Shown here: positions 16,937 through 25,899 of the stretch, piece after piece
How positions within the stretch are numbered: the first letter of the stretch is position 1
How the letters are laid out: every line of letters begins with the position of its first letter
From: Roseivivax jejudonensis
GTDB taxonomy: Bacteria > Pseudomonadota > Alphaproteobacteria > Rhodobacterales > Rhodobacteraceae
Assembly (NCBI RefSeq): GCF_900172265.1
Contig: NZ_FWFK01000005.1
Span: forward strand, 341,117-405,116
DNA: 64,000 nucleotides
Reading direction: 5' to 3'
Notes under the pieces: model-generated
What the model was told of the DNA's origin: nothing
Databases searched by the model: none
What the model saw: only the letters and a program-made list of their open reading frames with translations
Translations under genes and position numbers: made by a program

Positions 16937-18094
16937 ATGGATTCGGTCACGATCCTGATCGGCACGACGAAGGGCGCCTTCCGCCTCGATGGCGGCGGCC
17001 CGGGCGGGCGCGGCGACTGGACGCTGCGTGGCCCGTTCTGCGACGGCTGGGCCATCAACCACGTGGCCGCCGACCCGACGACGGGAACGCTCTGGGCCGG
17101 CGGCGGCAGCGGCTTTTCGGGTGCCGGCGTTTGGCGCTCGGAGGATCGCGGCGAGAGCTGGACGCTCGCGAAGCTCGCAGATGGCGAGTTCGACGCTTGG
17201 GTGCGCGCGGATCCCGACCTCGCCGCGACGCTGGGGATTGCGCCGGGCGATCCCGCACCGTTCTCGGGCACGATCGAGGCGGTGTGGTCCCTGCACGCCG
17301 CCGACGGGCTCCTCTTCGCCGGTGCGAAGCCGGCGCAGCTCTTGCGGAGCGCCGATGGCGGTCGCAGCTGGACGCTGGTCGACAGCCTTGCCGGCTATCC
17401 GGGGCGCGACGCCTGGAACCCGGGCGCGGCGGGCCTGACGCTGCACACGATCGTGGGCGCGCCGGGCGCGCCGGAAAAGCTCTGGCTCGGCATCTCGGCC
17501 GCCGGCGTCTTCGCCAGCGAGGACGGCGGCGAGAGCTGGGAGCCACGCACGCGCCGGTCGAACGCGATGCCGGCCCCGGCGCATACCGCCGGCGGAGACG
17601 GCAGCCACGTCGGCAGCTGCGTACACAACATGGTGCGCGCGCCGGGCGCGCGCGACGTGCTCTACCAGCAGAACCACCACGGCGTCTTCCGCTCGCGCGA
17701 CGGCGGACGCAACTGGGACGACATCACCGCCGGCCTGCCCTCGACCTTCGGCTTTCCGGTCGCGGTGCACCCGCGCGATCCGGACACGCTTTGGGTCTTG
17801 CCGCTCAACGGGGACACGGAGGGCCGCTATCCGCCCGGCGCGGCCGCGGCGGTCTGGCGCTCGCGCGACGGCGGCGAGCGCTGGGAGGCGCAGCGCGACG
17901 GGCTTCCGGGGCGCGACTGCTTTTTCACCGTGCTGAGGCAGGCGATGGCGACCGATACGCTTGATCCGGCGGGGGTCTATTTCGGCACCAATACAGGGTC
18001 GGTCTTTGCCTCGGATGACGAGGGGGCGCGCTGGTCCGAGATCGCGCGCCACCTGCCGACGATCCTCTGCGTGGAGACGGCGGCCCACGCCTGA
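16937..18094 (+). CDS. BNR/Asp-box repeat beta-propeller protein
   Basis: A 385-residue protein with six Asp-box motifs (WRSEDRGESW, LRSADGGRSW, FASEDGGESW, FRSRDGGRNW, WRSRDGGERW, FASDDEGARW), which predicts a six- or seven-bladed propeller as in sialidase/vps10-like proteins. No signal peptide or membrane segment is visible, so a cytoplasmic location is likely, unusual for a sialidase-like fold. Related proteins are usually annotated as exo-alpha-sialidase or glycosyl hydrolase without proof, and I would not assign catalysis. It stands alone between the YeiH gene and the phosphonate locus. Confidence 0.75.
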   Translation: MDSVTILIGTTKGAFRLDGGGPGGRGDWTLRGPFCDGWAINHVAADPTTGTLWAGGGSGFSGAGVWRSEDRGESWTLAKLADGEFDAWVRADPDLAATLGIAPGDPAPFSGTIEAVWSLHAADGLLFAGAKPAQLLRSADGGRSWTLVDSLAGYPGRDAWNPGAAGLTLHTIVGAPGAPEKLWLGISAAGVFASEDGGESWEPRTRRSNAMPAPAHTAGGDGSHVGSCVHNMVRAPGARDVLYQQNHHGVFRSRDGGRNWDDITAGLPSTFGFPVAVHPRDPDTLWVLPLNGDTEGRYPPGAAAAVWRSRDGGERWEAQRDGLPGRDCFFTVLRQAMATDTLDPAGVYFGTNTGSVFASDDEGARWSEIARHLPTILCVETAAHA

Positions 18095-18107
18095 CGCCCC
18101 GCCGGCG

Positions 18108-18140
18108 CCGTCACAAAACCTTTTCGGAACCGTCACGAAC
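18108..18140 (+). promoter_or_regulatory. Candidate Pho box upstream of phnC
   Basis: Three successive 11-base units: CCGTCACAAAA (18108-18118), CCTTTTCGGAA (18119-18129) and CCGTCACGAAC (18130-18140). Units 1 and 3 match the PhoB half-site form (CTGTCAC plus a four-base spacer); unit 2 is degenerate. The site lies 48 bases before the phnC start, as expected for phosphate-starvation control. Confidence 0.65.
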
Positions 18141-18187
18141 CGGTTGCCGGACGCGCGCATATGCAGCCCCAGCATTGTGGGGGACGC

Positions 18188-19012
18188 ATGCTCCGGATCG
18201 AGAGCCTGACCAAGCGCTTCGGCGCCAATACCGCCGTGGACGCCGCCAGCTTTACGGTCGACGCGCCGAGGATGATCGGAATCATCGGCGCCTCGGGCGC
18301 CGGCAAGTCGACGATGCTGCGGATGATCAGCCGGCTGACCGACGCAAGCGAGGGGCGCATCCTGTTCGACGGGCGCGACGTGCTGCAGCTTCGGGGCCGC
18401 GCGAAGCGGGCATGGCAGTCCGATTGCGCGATGATCTTCCAGCAGTTCAACCTCGTTCCGCGGCTCGACGTGGTGTCGAACGTGCTCCACGGGACGCTGG
18501 GCCAGCGATCGACCCTCGCGACGATGTTCAACCTGTTTCCGCGAGAGGACATCCACCGCGCCATCGACATCCTCGAGCGTCTGGGCATCGCCGAGCATGC
18601 GGCCAAGCGCGCCGAGGCGCTGTCGGGCGGCCAGCAGCAGCGCGTGGCGATCGCCCGGGCGCTGATGCAGGAGCCGAAGATGATCCTCGCCGACGAGCCG
18701 ATCGCGTCTCTGGACCCGATGAATGCGCAGACCGTGATGGAGGCGCTTCGGCGCATCCACGAGGAGGACGGCCGCATGGTGATCGCCAACCTCCACACGC
18801 TCGATACCGCGCGCCGCTACTGCGACCGGGTCATCGGCATGCGGCTGGGACGGATCGTCTTCGACGGCACGCCGGCGCAACTGACCACTGGCGCGGCCCG
18901 CGACATCTACGGCGCAGGCGCGGACTTCTCCGAAGATGCCACGTCGACCGAGATCCGTGACCGCGACCTCTATGCCGAGGCCGCGCTGCGCGACGCCGAG
19001 GCGACCGTCTGA
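18188..19012 (+). CDS. phnC: Phosphonate ABC transporter ATP-binding protein PhnC
   Basis: A 274-residue ABC ATPase: Walker A GASGAGKS near residue 37, signature [15 protein letters not shown], Walker [14 protein letters not shown]. The motif [18 protein letters not shown] is characteristic of PhnC. ATG 18188 follows a GGGGGAC site; the upstream in-frame ATG at 18161 adds only nine non-conserved residues. It heads the phnC-D-E-E-transferase operon under a Pho box and powers phosphonate import. Confidence 0.93.
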   Translation: MLRIESLTKRFGANTAVDAASFTVDAPRMIGIIGASGAGKSTMLRMISRLTDASEGRILFDGRDVLQLRGRAKRAWQSDCAMIFQQFNLVPRLDVVSNVLHGTLGQRSTLATMFNLFPREDIHRAIDILERLGIAEHAAKRAEALSGGQQQRVAIARALMQEPKMILADEPIASLDPMNAQTVMEALRRIHEEDGRMVIANLHTLDTARRYCDRVIGMRLGRIVFDGTPAQLTTGAARDIYGAGADFSEDATSTEIRDRDLYAEAALRDAEATV

Positions 19013-19073
19013 GATTTTACCGCTTCCACCAGACCGGACCCGCGACAAGGGTCGGCAACCAACGGAGAGTACC

Positions 19074-19970
19074 ATGAAGACACTGATCGCTCTGGCCCTG
19101 ACCACCACCGCGCTGGCCGCGCCGGTCGCCGCGCAGGAAATCGAGGAATTCAACATCGGCCTCCTGGGCGGCGAGAACGCGCAGGACCGTCTCGCGTCGA
19201 ACCAGTGCCTCGCGGACTACGCCACCGAGGCGCTCGGCGTTCCGGTCAAGCTGTTCGCGCCCGCCGACTACAACGGCGTGATGCAGGGCCTTCTGGGCGG
19301 CACCATCGACATGGCGTGGCTCGGCGCGTCGTCCTATGCCGGGGTCTACGTGCAGGATCCCGAGGCGGTCGAGCCCGTGCTCGTGAAGACCAACCTCGAC
19401 GGCTCGTACTCCTATCATTCGATCGGCTTTGCCCGGACGGACTCGGGCATCGGCAGCCTGCAGGACGCCGAGGGCAAGGTCTTCGGCTTCGGCGACCCGA
19501 ACTCGACCTCGGGCTACCTGATCCCGCAGGTGGAGATCCCGCAGGAGATCGGTGCCGACATGGAAGAGTTCTTCGGTGACGTGCGCTTCACCGGCGGTCA
19601 CGAGCAGACCATCGTCGCGGTCGCAAATGGCGACATCGACGCCGGCGTGACCTGGGCGGACGGGCTCGGCGCCTGGGAAGACGGCTACAATTCCGGCGCG
19701 CTGCGCAAGGCGGCCGATGCCGGCATCGTCGACATGAACGCGATCCAGGAGATCTGGAAGTCGAAGCCGATCCCCGAAGGCCCGGTCGTGCTGCGCAAGG
19801 CGCTGCCGGACGACGTGAAGCAGACCATGGTGGACCTCGTGCAGAACCTGCACGAAACCGATCCCGATTGCGCCTACGGCGTCGCGGCGGGTGAAACCGC
19901 GGGCTTCACCCCGATCACGCACGACGCCTACGAGACCATCATCGAGGTCCGCAAGGCCGAGTCGAGCTGA
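19074..19970 (+). CDS. phnD: Phosphonate-binding periplasmic protein PhnD
   Basis: A 298-residue binding protein with a signal peptide ending at VAAQ (about residue 21). It is followed by the PhnD sequences GGENAQDRL, APADYNGVMQGLLGGTIDMAWLG, FGDPNSTSGYLIP and FTGGHEQTIVAVANGDIDAG. The Asp-Tyr (ADYN) and Ser-Thr-Ser-Gly segments line the phosphonate site in the family. GGAGAG precedes ATG 19074. A GC-rich hairpin follows the stop before the permeases, which may allow this subunit to be made in excess. Confidence 0.93.
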   Translation: MKTLIALALTTTALAAPVAAQEIEEFNIGLLGGENAQDRLASNQCLADYATEALGVPVKLFAPADYNGVMQGLLGGTIDMAWLGASSYAGVYVQDPEAVEPVLVKTNLDGSYSYHSIGFARTDSGIGSLQDAEGKVFGFGDPNSTSGYLIPQVEIPQEIGADMEEFFGDVRFTGGHEQTIVAVANGDIDAGVTWADGLGAWEDGYNSGALRKAADAGIVDMNAIQEIWKSKPIPEGPVVLRKALPDDVKQTMVDLVQNLHETDPDCAYGVAAGETAGFTPITHDAYETIIEVRKAESS

Positions 19971-19986
19971 TCGCGACCTGACCCAG

Positions 19987-20018
19987 GGCGGGCCCCGGTT
20001 GCGGGGCCCGCCTTCGTT
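19987..20018 (+). terminator. Attenuating hairpin between phnD and phnE
   Basis: An 11-bp stem (GGCGGGCCCCG / CGGGGCCCGCC) with loop GTTG, then TTCGTTT. It is 16 bases after the phnD stop and within the operon, so partial termination or 3'-end protection of phnCD mRNA is likely. Confidence 0.65.
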
Positions 20019-20032
20019 TGCCCGAGGACGTC

Positions 20033-20908
20033 ATGGCCGACCTGACCGCCCGCGACATCGACCGCGCCGGAGACAGCCGCAGCGCCTACCTCGCGCTCGT
20101 GCGGCGGCGGCAGACGTATTCGTTCCTGCTGCTCATCGTCTTCGTCGCACTGATGGTGTCGGGTTTCCGCATCGCCAACGACCGGAATGCCGGCGGGTTC
20201 GTCGACGGATTACCGCAGATCCTCGACTTCCCCGCCGACGTCGTGTCCGAGGCATGGCGCAACGCCGCCGAGCTTCCGGGCCATTTCCTCGCGTTTCTTC
20301 CGGCACTCATCGAGACGGTGAACATTGCCGCGGTCGCGACGCTGGTGGGTGCCATCGCGGCGATCGTGCTGGCGCTCCTGTCGACGCGCGGGCTCGCACG
20401 GTGGCCGCGGGCGATACCGCTCTTCCGCCGGATCATGGATATCATGCGCGCGATCCCGGACATCGTGATCGCGCTTATCCTGATCTTCCTGATGGGGGTT
20501 GGCCCGATGCCCGCCGTCATCGCCATCGCGATCCACACCGCCGGTGCGCTCGGCAAGCTGTTTTCCGAGGTGGCCGAAAACGCCGACCTCAAACCGGTCG
20601 AGGGGCTGCAATCGGTCGGCGCGCGGTGGCTGCAGCAGATGTATCTGGGCGTCCTGCCGCAGATCGCGCCGAACCTGCTCAGCTATGCGCTCCTGCGGTT
20701 CGAGATCAACATTCGGGCCTCCGCGATCCTCGGCTTCGTCGGGGCGGGCGGCATCGGCTACGAGCTCAAGAACGCGATCACCTGGGGCCAGGGGCAATTC
20801 GCCGAAAGCGCGGCGATCTTCATCCTGCTGTTCGCGACCATCGTTTTCTTCGACCAGCTCTCGAGTGCCGCCCGTCACCGGTTGGCGCACGGAAAGGGGG
20901 CGCTGTGA
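20033..20908 (+). CDS. phnE: Phosphonate ABC transporter permease PhnE (first)
   Basis: A 291-residue permease with about six membrane segments. It has the transport signature region GALGKLFSEVAENADLKPVEGLQSVGA and the PhnE block RFEINIRASAILGFVGAGGIGYEL. ATG 20033 follows GAGGA; an upstream TTG (20018) is less likely. Its stop overlaps the GTG of a second permease, so the importer probably uses a PhnE1-PhnE2 heterodimer. Confidence 0.92.
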   Translation: MADLTARDIDRAGDSRSAYLALVRRRQTYSFLLLIVFVALMVSGFRIANDRNAGGFVDGLPQILDFPADVVSEAWRNAAELPGHFLAFLPALIETVNIAAVATLVGAIAAIVLALLSTRGLARWPRAIPLFRRIMDIMRAIPDIVIALILIFLMGVGPMPAVIAIAIHTAGALGKLFSEVAENADLKPVEGLQSVGARWLQQMYLGVLPQIAPNLLSYALLRFEINIRASAILGFVGAGGIGYELKNAITWGQGQFAESAAIFILLFATIVFFDQLSSAARHRLAHGKGAL

Positions 20909-22230
20909 CCGACGCGACCGCATCCCTCGCGGCCACGGATCCGCGCGCGCGCGCCGAGGCCGGCATCCGGCGGCAGCGCCGCATCGCGCTGGCGATCCCG
21001 GCGGCGATCCTGCTCTATCTCATCTATATCTTCTTTGCCTTCGACCTGCCGGGCCTCGCCAGTCGGCTCCGGGTCGACAACATGGTCACGCTCGTTTCCG
21101 ACACCTGGAGCTACAAGACCCACGTCACGCGCGACAATCGCTCGGGCGACGTCGAGGTCGCGATCGAGGGCGAACGGCAGGGCACCTATGCCGAGGGCGC
21201 GGCCCCGGACTGGGTCACGCGCGACGGCGACGTGACCGAGATCCGCCTCGCGCCCGATCACCTGGCGGTCTTCGACGGCGGGCAGGTGCGTTACGACGTG
21301 CCCGGATACGGGCTCGTGACGGCCGAGCATGATGGCCGCGACATCGCGCTGGACACGCCCGACGGCACGGTGCCGGACTTCATCTCGGCCTCCGGTGCCC
21401 GCGTCGACATCACGACCCATGCCGGCCGGGTGTCGCTCACCCGCAACCGCAACGAAGTGTTCCGCTATTTCGCGGGGTGGGAGCTGTTCTTCTTCACGCT
21501 GAGCTCGCCGTATCATGGCCACGCGGCGGGCGAGATCCTGTTCGGGGACCGGATCGACCCCGATCGGTCCAACATCGTCGGCGCGTGGCAGGATTTCTGG
21601 GGCAACCCGATGTGGCGGCACGCCGATGTGGCCTGGGCGCTGGGCGAGACGATCCTGATGGCGTTCCTTGGCACGATGGGCGCGGCGCTCGTGGCGTTGC
21701 CGCTCGGCTTTGCGGCCGCCCGCAATTTTGCCCCTGTCCTCGCGATCCGGTTCGCGGTCCGGCGCGTGTTCGACTTCGCGCGCGGCGTCGATGCGCTGAT
21801 CTGGACCATCCTGCTGTCGCGCGCCTTTGGGCCGGGGCCGCTGACGGGAACGCTGGCGATCCTGTTGACCGATACCGGCACCTTCGGCAAGCTCTTCTCC
21901 GAAACGCTCGAGAACGTCGATACCCGCCAGATCGAGGGCGTGCGTTCGACGGGAGCGAAGCCGCTTCAGCGCTACCGCTTCGGCGTCATCCCGCAGATCA
22001 CGCCGGTCCTGCTCAGCCAGGTCCTGTATCTGCTGGAATCGAACACGCGGTCCGCGACGATCATCGGGGCGATCACCGGCGGCGGCATCGGCCTTTTGCT
22101 GACGCAGGCGATCATCACGCAGAAGGACTGGGAAGAGGTCAGCTACTACATCGTGCTTATCGTCGTCATGGTGATCCTGATGGACACAGTGTCGGGCTGG
22201 CTTCGCAACAAGCTGATCCGCGGCGACTGA
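20905..22230 (+). CDS. phnE: Phosphonate ABC transporter permease PhnE (second, enlarged)
   Basis: A 441-residue permease starting at GTG 20905, overlapping the previous stop (GTGA). The C-terminal 230 residues are a standard PhnE core (TGTFGKLFSETLENVDTRQIEG, SNTRSATIIGAITGGGIG). Between the first helix (about residues 30-50) and the core lies a hydrophilic stretch of roughly 150 residues, probably periplasmic, that the first PhnE lacks. Such long PhnE paralogs occur in other Rhodobacteraceae; the role of the insert is unknown. Confidence 0.9.
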   Translation: MTDATASLAATDPRARAEAGIRRQRRIALAIPAAILLYLIYIFFAFDLPGLASRLRVDNMVTLVSDTWSYKTHVTRDNRSGDVEVAIEGERQGTYAEGAAPDWVTRDGDVTEIRLAPDHLAVFDGGQVRYDVPGYGLVTAEHDGRDIALDTPDGTVPDFISASGARVDITTHAGRVSLTRNRNEVFRYFAGWELFFFTLSSPYHGHAAGEILFGDRIDPDRSNIVGAWQDFWGNPMWRHADVAWALGETILMAFLGTMGAALVALPLGFAAARNFAPVLAIRFAVRRVFDFARGVDALIWTILLSRAFGPGPLTGTLAILLTDTGTFGKLFSETLENVDTRQIEGVRSTGAKPLQRYRFGVIPQITPVLLSQVLYLLESNTRSATIIGAITGGGIGLLLTQAIITQKDWEEVSYYIVLIVVMVILMDTVSGWLRNKLIRGD

Positions 22231-22856
22231 TGCCACGGCTGAGCGCGGACACCCCGTTTCTGCACCCCGACTGCGAAATCACCGACACACGGTTCGGCCG
22301 GTATTGCGAGGTGGGGCGCGGCAGCCGGATCGCCCACGCCGAGATCGGCGATTACAGCTATTGCGACCGCTATGCCGATATCGCCAACGCCGAGATCGGC
22401 AAGTTCGCCAACATCGCGAGCTTTGCCCGGATCGGACCGACGGATCACCCGATGGCGAACGCGTCACTGCATCATTTCCTCTACCGGTCGCACGACTACT
22501 GGGACGACGCCGACCTCGATGAGGCGTTCTTTCGCCATCGACGATCGCGCATCGCGCGGATCGGTCATGACACGTGGATCGGCCACAACGCTGTGATCCG
22601 GCCAGAGATCACGGTGGGCGACGGCGCCGTGGTCGCCGCGGGCGCGGTGGTCACGAAGGACGTGGCCCCCTACGAGATCGTCGGCGGCGTGCCCGCACGG
22701 CCGTTGCGCCGGCGGTATCCGGCCAAGGTGGCCGAGCGGATGCAGGCGCTCGCCTGGTGGGATTGGGACCACGACACGCTGCGCGCGCGGCTGCCGGAGT
22801 TCCGCCGACTGAGCGCCGAGGCGTTTCTCGAGGCCTACGCTGTTTCGGGTGCGTAG
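22230..22856 (+). CDS. Hexapeptide-repeat acetyltransferase of phosphonate clusters
   Basis: A 208-residue left-handed beta-helix protein with repeated [I/V]GxxxxI turns (for example IGDYSYCDRYADIANAEIGKFANI), a loop insertion, and IGHDTWIGHNAVIRPEITVGDGAVVAAGAVVTKDV near the C-terminal part. It matches the transferase hexapeptide family found in phosphonate operons and related to chloramphenicol/maltose acetyltransferases; it probably uses acetyl-CoA. Start and phnE stop share one base (TGATG). Its last 22 bases overlap the converging phnF gene. A role parallel to PhnO (aminophosphonate acetylation) is plausible, since no phnO is seen. Confidence 0.82.
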   Translation: MPRLSADTPFLHPDCEITDTRFGRYCEVGRGSRIAHAEIGDYSYCDRYADIANAEIGKFANIASFARIGPTDHPMANASLHHFLYRSHDYWDDADLDEAFFRHRRSRIARIGHDTWIGHNAVIRPEITVGDGAVVAAGAVVTKDVAPYEIVGGVPARPLRRRYPAKVAERMQALAWWDWDHDTLRARLPEFRRLSAEAFLEAYAVSGA

Positions 22857-23551
22857 GTGAGCGCCACGCGGTCTCCGGCGAACCATGTCGAGCCGCGTTC
22901 GACCGGCACGCCGTCGGGCGTTTCGTTGCGGCTCGTGGTTCGCAGCAGCGGGTCGCCTTCGCGCAGGCTCAGGTGATGCGCCTGGGTCGCGGTCGCGCGT
23001 TCGGCGGTGATCCGGGTATCGGCCCGGACGTAGTCGGCCACGCCCGCGCGCGACAGCGCCTCGGTGACCGAAACCGTCTGTGCCAGCGCGGCCTCCATCT
23101 CGGGCAGGCGCGCGCTCGGAAACACGCTTTCGAAATGCGCAATCGCGATTCCGTCGGACAGCGACAGACCCTCGTAGACGATGACCTCTGCGGCGCCGTC
23201 CAAGCGAAGCGCTTCGATCTCGACCGTGCGTGCGAGGCGTCGTTCGATCCGCAGCACACGCTTTTCCGGCGCGTGACCCGCGGCGCGGAGGTTCTGGTGA
23301 AACCGGACGCGACGGCCGAGCGGGTAGTCCGTGGGCGCGATATCGACGAACACACCGGCGCCGCGTCTCGCCCGCACGAGCCCTCGTTCGGACAGATCCG
23401 CGAGCGCGCGCCGCACCGTGTGCCTGTTCACGTCGAACCGCGCGGCAAGCTCTGCTTCCGTCGGCAGCTTGGCGCCCGGCGCGTAGAGCCGCTCGGCGAT
23501 CTCGGTCTCGAGCGTCCGGGCAATCGCGCTCCAGACCGGCGTGCGTGGCAT
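22835..23551 (-). CDS. phnF: PhnF-type GntR/HutC transcriptional regulator
   Basis: A 238-residue regulator: winged helix-turn-helix at residues 10-75 (LPTEAELAARFDVNRHTVRRALADL) and a UTRA effector domain (about 85-235). It lies divergent from phnG, and the shared intergenic region carries a tandem TTGTATAG site that is a likely operator. PhnF repressors respond to phosphonate or phosphate metabolites. ATG 23551 has a GGGGGAG site; an in-frame start ten codons upstream is less likely. Confidence 0.88.
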   Translation of the reverse strand: MPRTPVWSAIARTLETEIAERLYAPGAKLPTEAELAARFDVNRHTVRRALADLSERGLVRARRGAGVFVDIAPTDYPLGRRVRFHQNLRAAGHAPEKRVLRIERRLARTVEIEALRLDGAAEVIVYEGLSLSDGIAIAHFESVFPSARLPEMEAALAQTVSVTEALSRAGVADYVRADTRITAERATATQAHHLSLREGDPLLRTTSRNETPDGVPVERGSTWFAGDRVALTYAPETA

Positions 23552-23603
23552 CGGTGCTCCCCCTGCTTGGTCCCGCGTCACGAAAACTTCACGCGTGGTG
23601 CGC

Positions 23604-23649
23604 TTGTCCGACAGGTCGCCGGGGCGTATTGATTTGTATAGTTGTATAG
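23604..23649 (+). promoter_or_regulatory. phnG promoter with overlapping PhnF operator candidate
   Basis: -35 TTGTCC (23604-23609), 17-base spacer, -10 TATTGA (23627-23632). Directly after the -10 is a perfect tandem repeat TTGTATAGTTGTATAG (23634-23649), covering the probable transcription start, where a bound repressor would block RNA polymerase. Confidence 0.55.
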
Positions 23650-23667
23650 GAATCGCGTCAGGTCAAC

Positions 23668-24177
23668 ATGAGACCGCGATCGGGTGAGGGAATGCAGCAG
23701 GCGGATCGTACGGCACCGGAGACCGGCCCGGACATGGAGGGCGCGGCGCGGCGGCACTGGATGGGTCTCCTCGCCCGTGCCGCGCCAAAGACGCTGGCCG
23801 AACGTCTGGCAACGTTCGACCACGCGCTCCCCGCGTTCGCATGGCTGCGCCGTCCGGAGACCGGAAGCGTGATGGTGCGTGGTCGCGCCGGCGGTACCGG
23901 GGCGCCCTTCAACCTTGGCGAGATGACGGTAACGCGATGCGTGCTGCGCCTCGAGGACGGCACCGTCGGGCATGCCTACGTGCAGGGGCGCGATGAGCGT
24001 CATGCCGAGCGCGCGGCGCTGGTGGACGCAATGATGCAGACGTCGCAGGCGGAGTCGCTCCGCGCCGAGGTTCTGGATCCGCTGACCGAAGCGGAGGCGC
24101 ACGCGCGGGCCGAGCGCGCCGAAAAGGCCGCCGCGACGCGCGTCGAGTTCTTCACCGTGGCGCGGGGCGAGGATTGA
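23668..24177 (+). CDS. phnG: C-P lyase complex subunit PhnG
   Basis: A 169-residue subunit of the PhnGHIJ core complex, which cleaves the carbon-phosphorus bond of ribosylated phosphonates. The family blocks are RRHWMGLLARA, GAPFNLGEMTVTRC and GHAYVQGRDERHAERAALVDA. ATG 23668 is taken, but ATG 23692 (after GAGGGA) is also credible, because conservation starts only at about residue 29. The TGATG overlap with phnH indicates coupled translation. Confidence 0.9.
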   Translation: MRPRSGEGMQQADRTAPETGPDMEGAARRHWMGLLARAAPKTLAERLATFDHALPAFAWLRRPETGSVMVRGRAGGTGAPFNLGEMTVTRCVLRLEDGTVGHAYVQGRDERHAERAALVDAMMQTSQAESLRAEVLDPLTEAEAHARAERAEKAAATRVEFFTVARGED

Positions 24178-24746
24178 TGCAGGCAGAGGCCCTGATCGGT
24201 GGGTTCGACGACCCGGCGCGCGATGCCGCGCGCGCCTTTCGCGCCGCGCTCGATGCGCTGGCGCGGCCGGGTACGATCCGGCGGATTGCCGGCGGGCGGG
24301 GGCCCGCGCCGCTGTCGCCCGCGGCGGCGACTCTTCTGCTCGTGCTCTGCGACGGCGACACGCCGCTCCACCTTGCGGGCGATCATGACCGGCCGGAGCT
24401 GCGTGACTGGGTGGCTTTCCACCTCGGAGCGCCGCTGGTCGGACCGGCCGAGGCCAGCTTCGCGATCGGCGAATGGACGGCGCTCGGGCCGCTCGGCGCC
24501 TATGCCATCGGCACGCCCGAGGATCCCGACCGCTCCGCCACCCTGATCGTCGAATGCGACCGCCTCGTCGCGGAGGGCGCGCGCCTGACCGGCCCCGGCA
24601 TCGCCACCGAAAACCGGCTGTCACTGCCGGAGCCGGAGGCGCTGGCCACGAACGCCGACCGGTTCCCGCTCGGGGTAGACCTGTTCCTGACCTGCGGCGA
24701 CCGGGTGGCGGGCCTGCCGCGCTCGACTCGTGTGGAGGCTGGCTGA
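24177..24746 (+). CDS. phnH: C-P lyase complex subunit PhnH
   Basis: A 189-residue PhnH with the conserved FRAALDALARPGTI near the N terminus and the GPGI block typical of the family. PhnH is a structural subunit of the C-P lyase core related to PLP-dependent transferases but without cofactor. It is joined to phnG and phnI by one-base TGATG overlaps. Confidence 0.9.
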   Translation: MQAEALIGGFDDPARDAARAFRAALDALARPGTIRRIAGGRGPAPLSPAAATLLLVLCDGDTPLHLAGDHDRPELRDWVAFHLGAPLVGPAEASFAIGEWTALGPLGAYAIGTPEDPDRSATLIVECDRLVAEGARLTGPGIATENRLSLPEPEALATNADRFPLGVDLFLTCGDRVAGLPRSTRVEAG

Positions 24747-25855
24747 TGTACGTCGCGGTCAAGGGAGGCGAGCGCGCCATCGACAACGCGCATGACTGGC
24801 TGGCCGAGGAGCGGCGCGGCGATCCGGACGTGCCGGAACTGAGCGTCGCCCAGATTCGTGAGCAGATGACGCTCGCGGTCAACCGCGTGATGGCCGAGGG
24901 CTCGCTCTACGACCCCGACCTCGCGGCGCTCGCGATCAAGCAGGCGCGGGGCGACCTGATCGAGGCGATCTTCCTCGTCCGGGCGTTCCGTACGACCCTG
25001 CCGCGCTTCGGCGCGTCGACACCGGTGGACACTGGCACCATGCGCTGTGACCGGCGCATCAGCGCGACGTTCAAGGACGCGCCGGGTGGCCAGGTGCTCG
25101 GCCCGACCTTTGACTACACCCACCGCCTCGTCGATTTCATGCTGGAGGCAGGGGGCGAGAAGCCAAAGGCGGCGGCGCGGGCGGCGCGCGACACGGCCCC
25201 CAAGCCGCGCATCACCGAGTATCTCGGCCGCGACGGGCTGATCGAGGACGAGGTGCCGTCGGAGGCCGAGCCGCCCGACATGACCCGAACGCCGATGGCC
25301 CACCCGGCCGAGCGCCCTTTGCGCCTGCAGGCGCTGGCGCGCGGGGACGAGGGCTTTCTGCTCGGCATGGCGTACTCCACGCAGCGCGGCTACGGACGGA
25401 CGCACCCCTTTGTCGGCGAGTTGCGGATTGGTCCGGTCGCGGTTGAGATGGACGTGCCCGAACTGGGCTTTGCCGTCGAGATCGGCGAGGTGGTCCTGAC
25501 GGAATGCGAGACGGTGAACCAATTCGCCGGGTCGCGCACGGAGCCGCCGCAATTCACCCGCGGCTACGGGCTCGTGTTCGGCCAGAGCGAGCGGAAGGCC
25601 ATTTCCATGTCGCTGGTCGACCGGTCCCTGCGGTGGGAGGAGCTGGGCGAGGAACCGGCCGGCGCGCCCGCGCAGGACGCCGAGTTCGTGCTGAGCCACG
25701 CCGACAATATCCAGGCCACTGGGTTCCTCGAGCACATCAAGCTTCCGCACTACGTCGATTTCCAGTCGGAGCTCGAGCTGGTGCGGCGTTTGCGGCGCGA
25801 GGCCGGTGCGGACGCGAATCCATCCACAGGCCCGGACGCGGAGGTCGCGCCATGA
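24746..25855 (+). CDS. phnI: C-P lyase complex subunit PhnI
   Basis: A 369-residue PhnI: MYVAVKGGERAI at the N terminus, LAIKQARGDLIEAIFLVRAFRTTLPRF, and near the C terminus SHADNIQATGFLEHIKLPHYVDFQ. PhnI exchanges adenine of ATP for the phosphonate, making ribose 1-phosphonate triphosphate with PhnG, PhnH and PhnL. Starts with TGATG overlap to phnH. Unusually, 342 bases separate it from phnJ, with a small gene on the other strand between them. Confidence 0.93.
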   Translation: MYVAVKGGERAIDNAHDWLAEERRGDPDVPELSVAQIREQMTLAVNRVMAEGSLYDPDLAALAIKQARGDLIEAIFLVRAFRTTLPRFGASTPVDTGTMRCDRRISATFKDAPGGQVLGPTFDYTHRLVDFMLEAGGEKPKAAARAARDTAPKPRITEYLGRDGLIEDEVPSEAEPPDMTRTPMAHPAERPLRLQALARGDEGFLLGMAYSTQRGYGRTHPFVGELRIGPVAVEMDVPELGFAVEIGEVVLTECETVNQFAGSRTEPPQFTRGYGLVFGQSERKAISMSLVDRSLRWEELGEEPAGAPAQDAEFVLSHADNIQATGFLEHIKLPHYVDFQSELELVRRLRREAGADANPSTGPDAEVAP

Positions 25856-25899
25856 TCGCGTGCCGCTCCTCCGCCGGGCCCGGCGTCCTCGCCGTCGGT

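Noticed and set aside
16937..18094. Calling the Asp-box protein a sialidase
   Set aside because: Asp boxes are structural; the arginine triad and catalytic residues of sialidases are not recognisable and there is no export signal.
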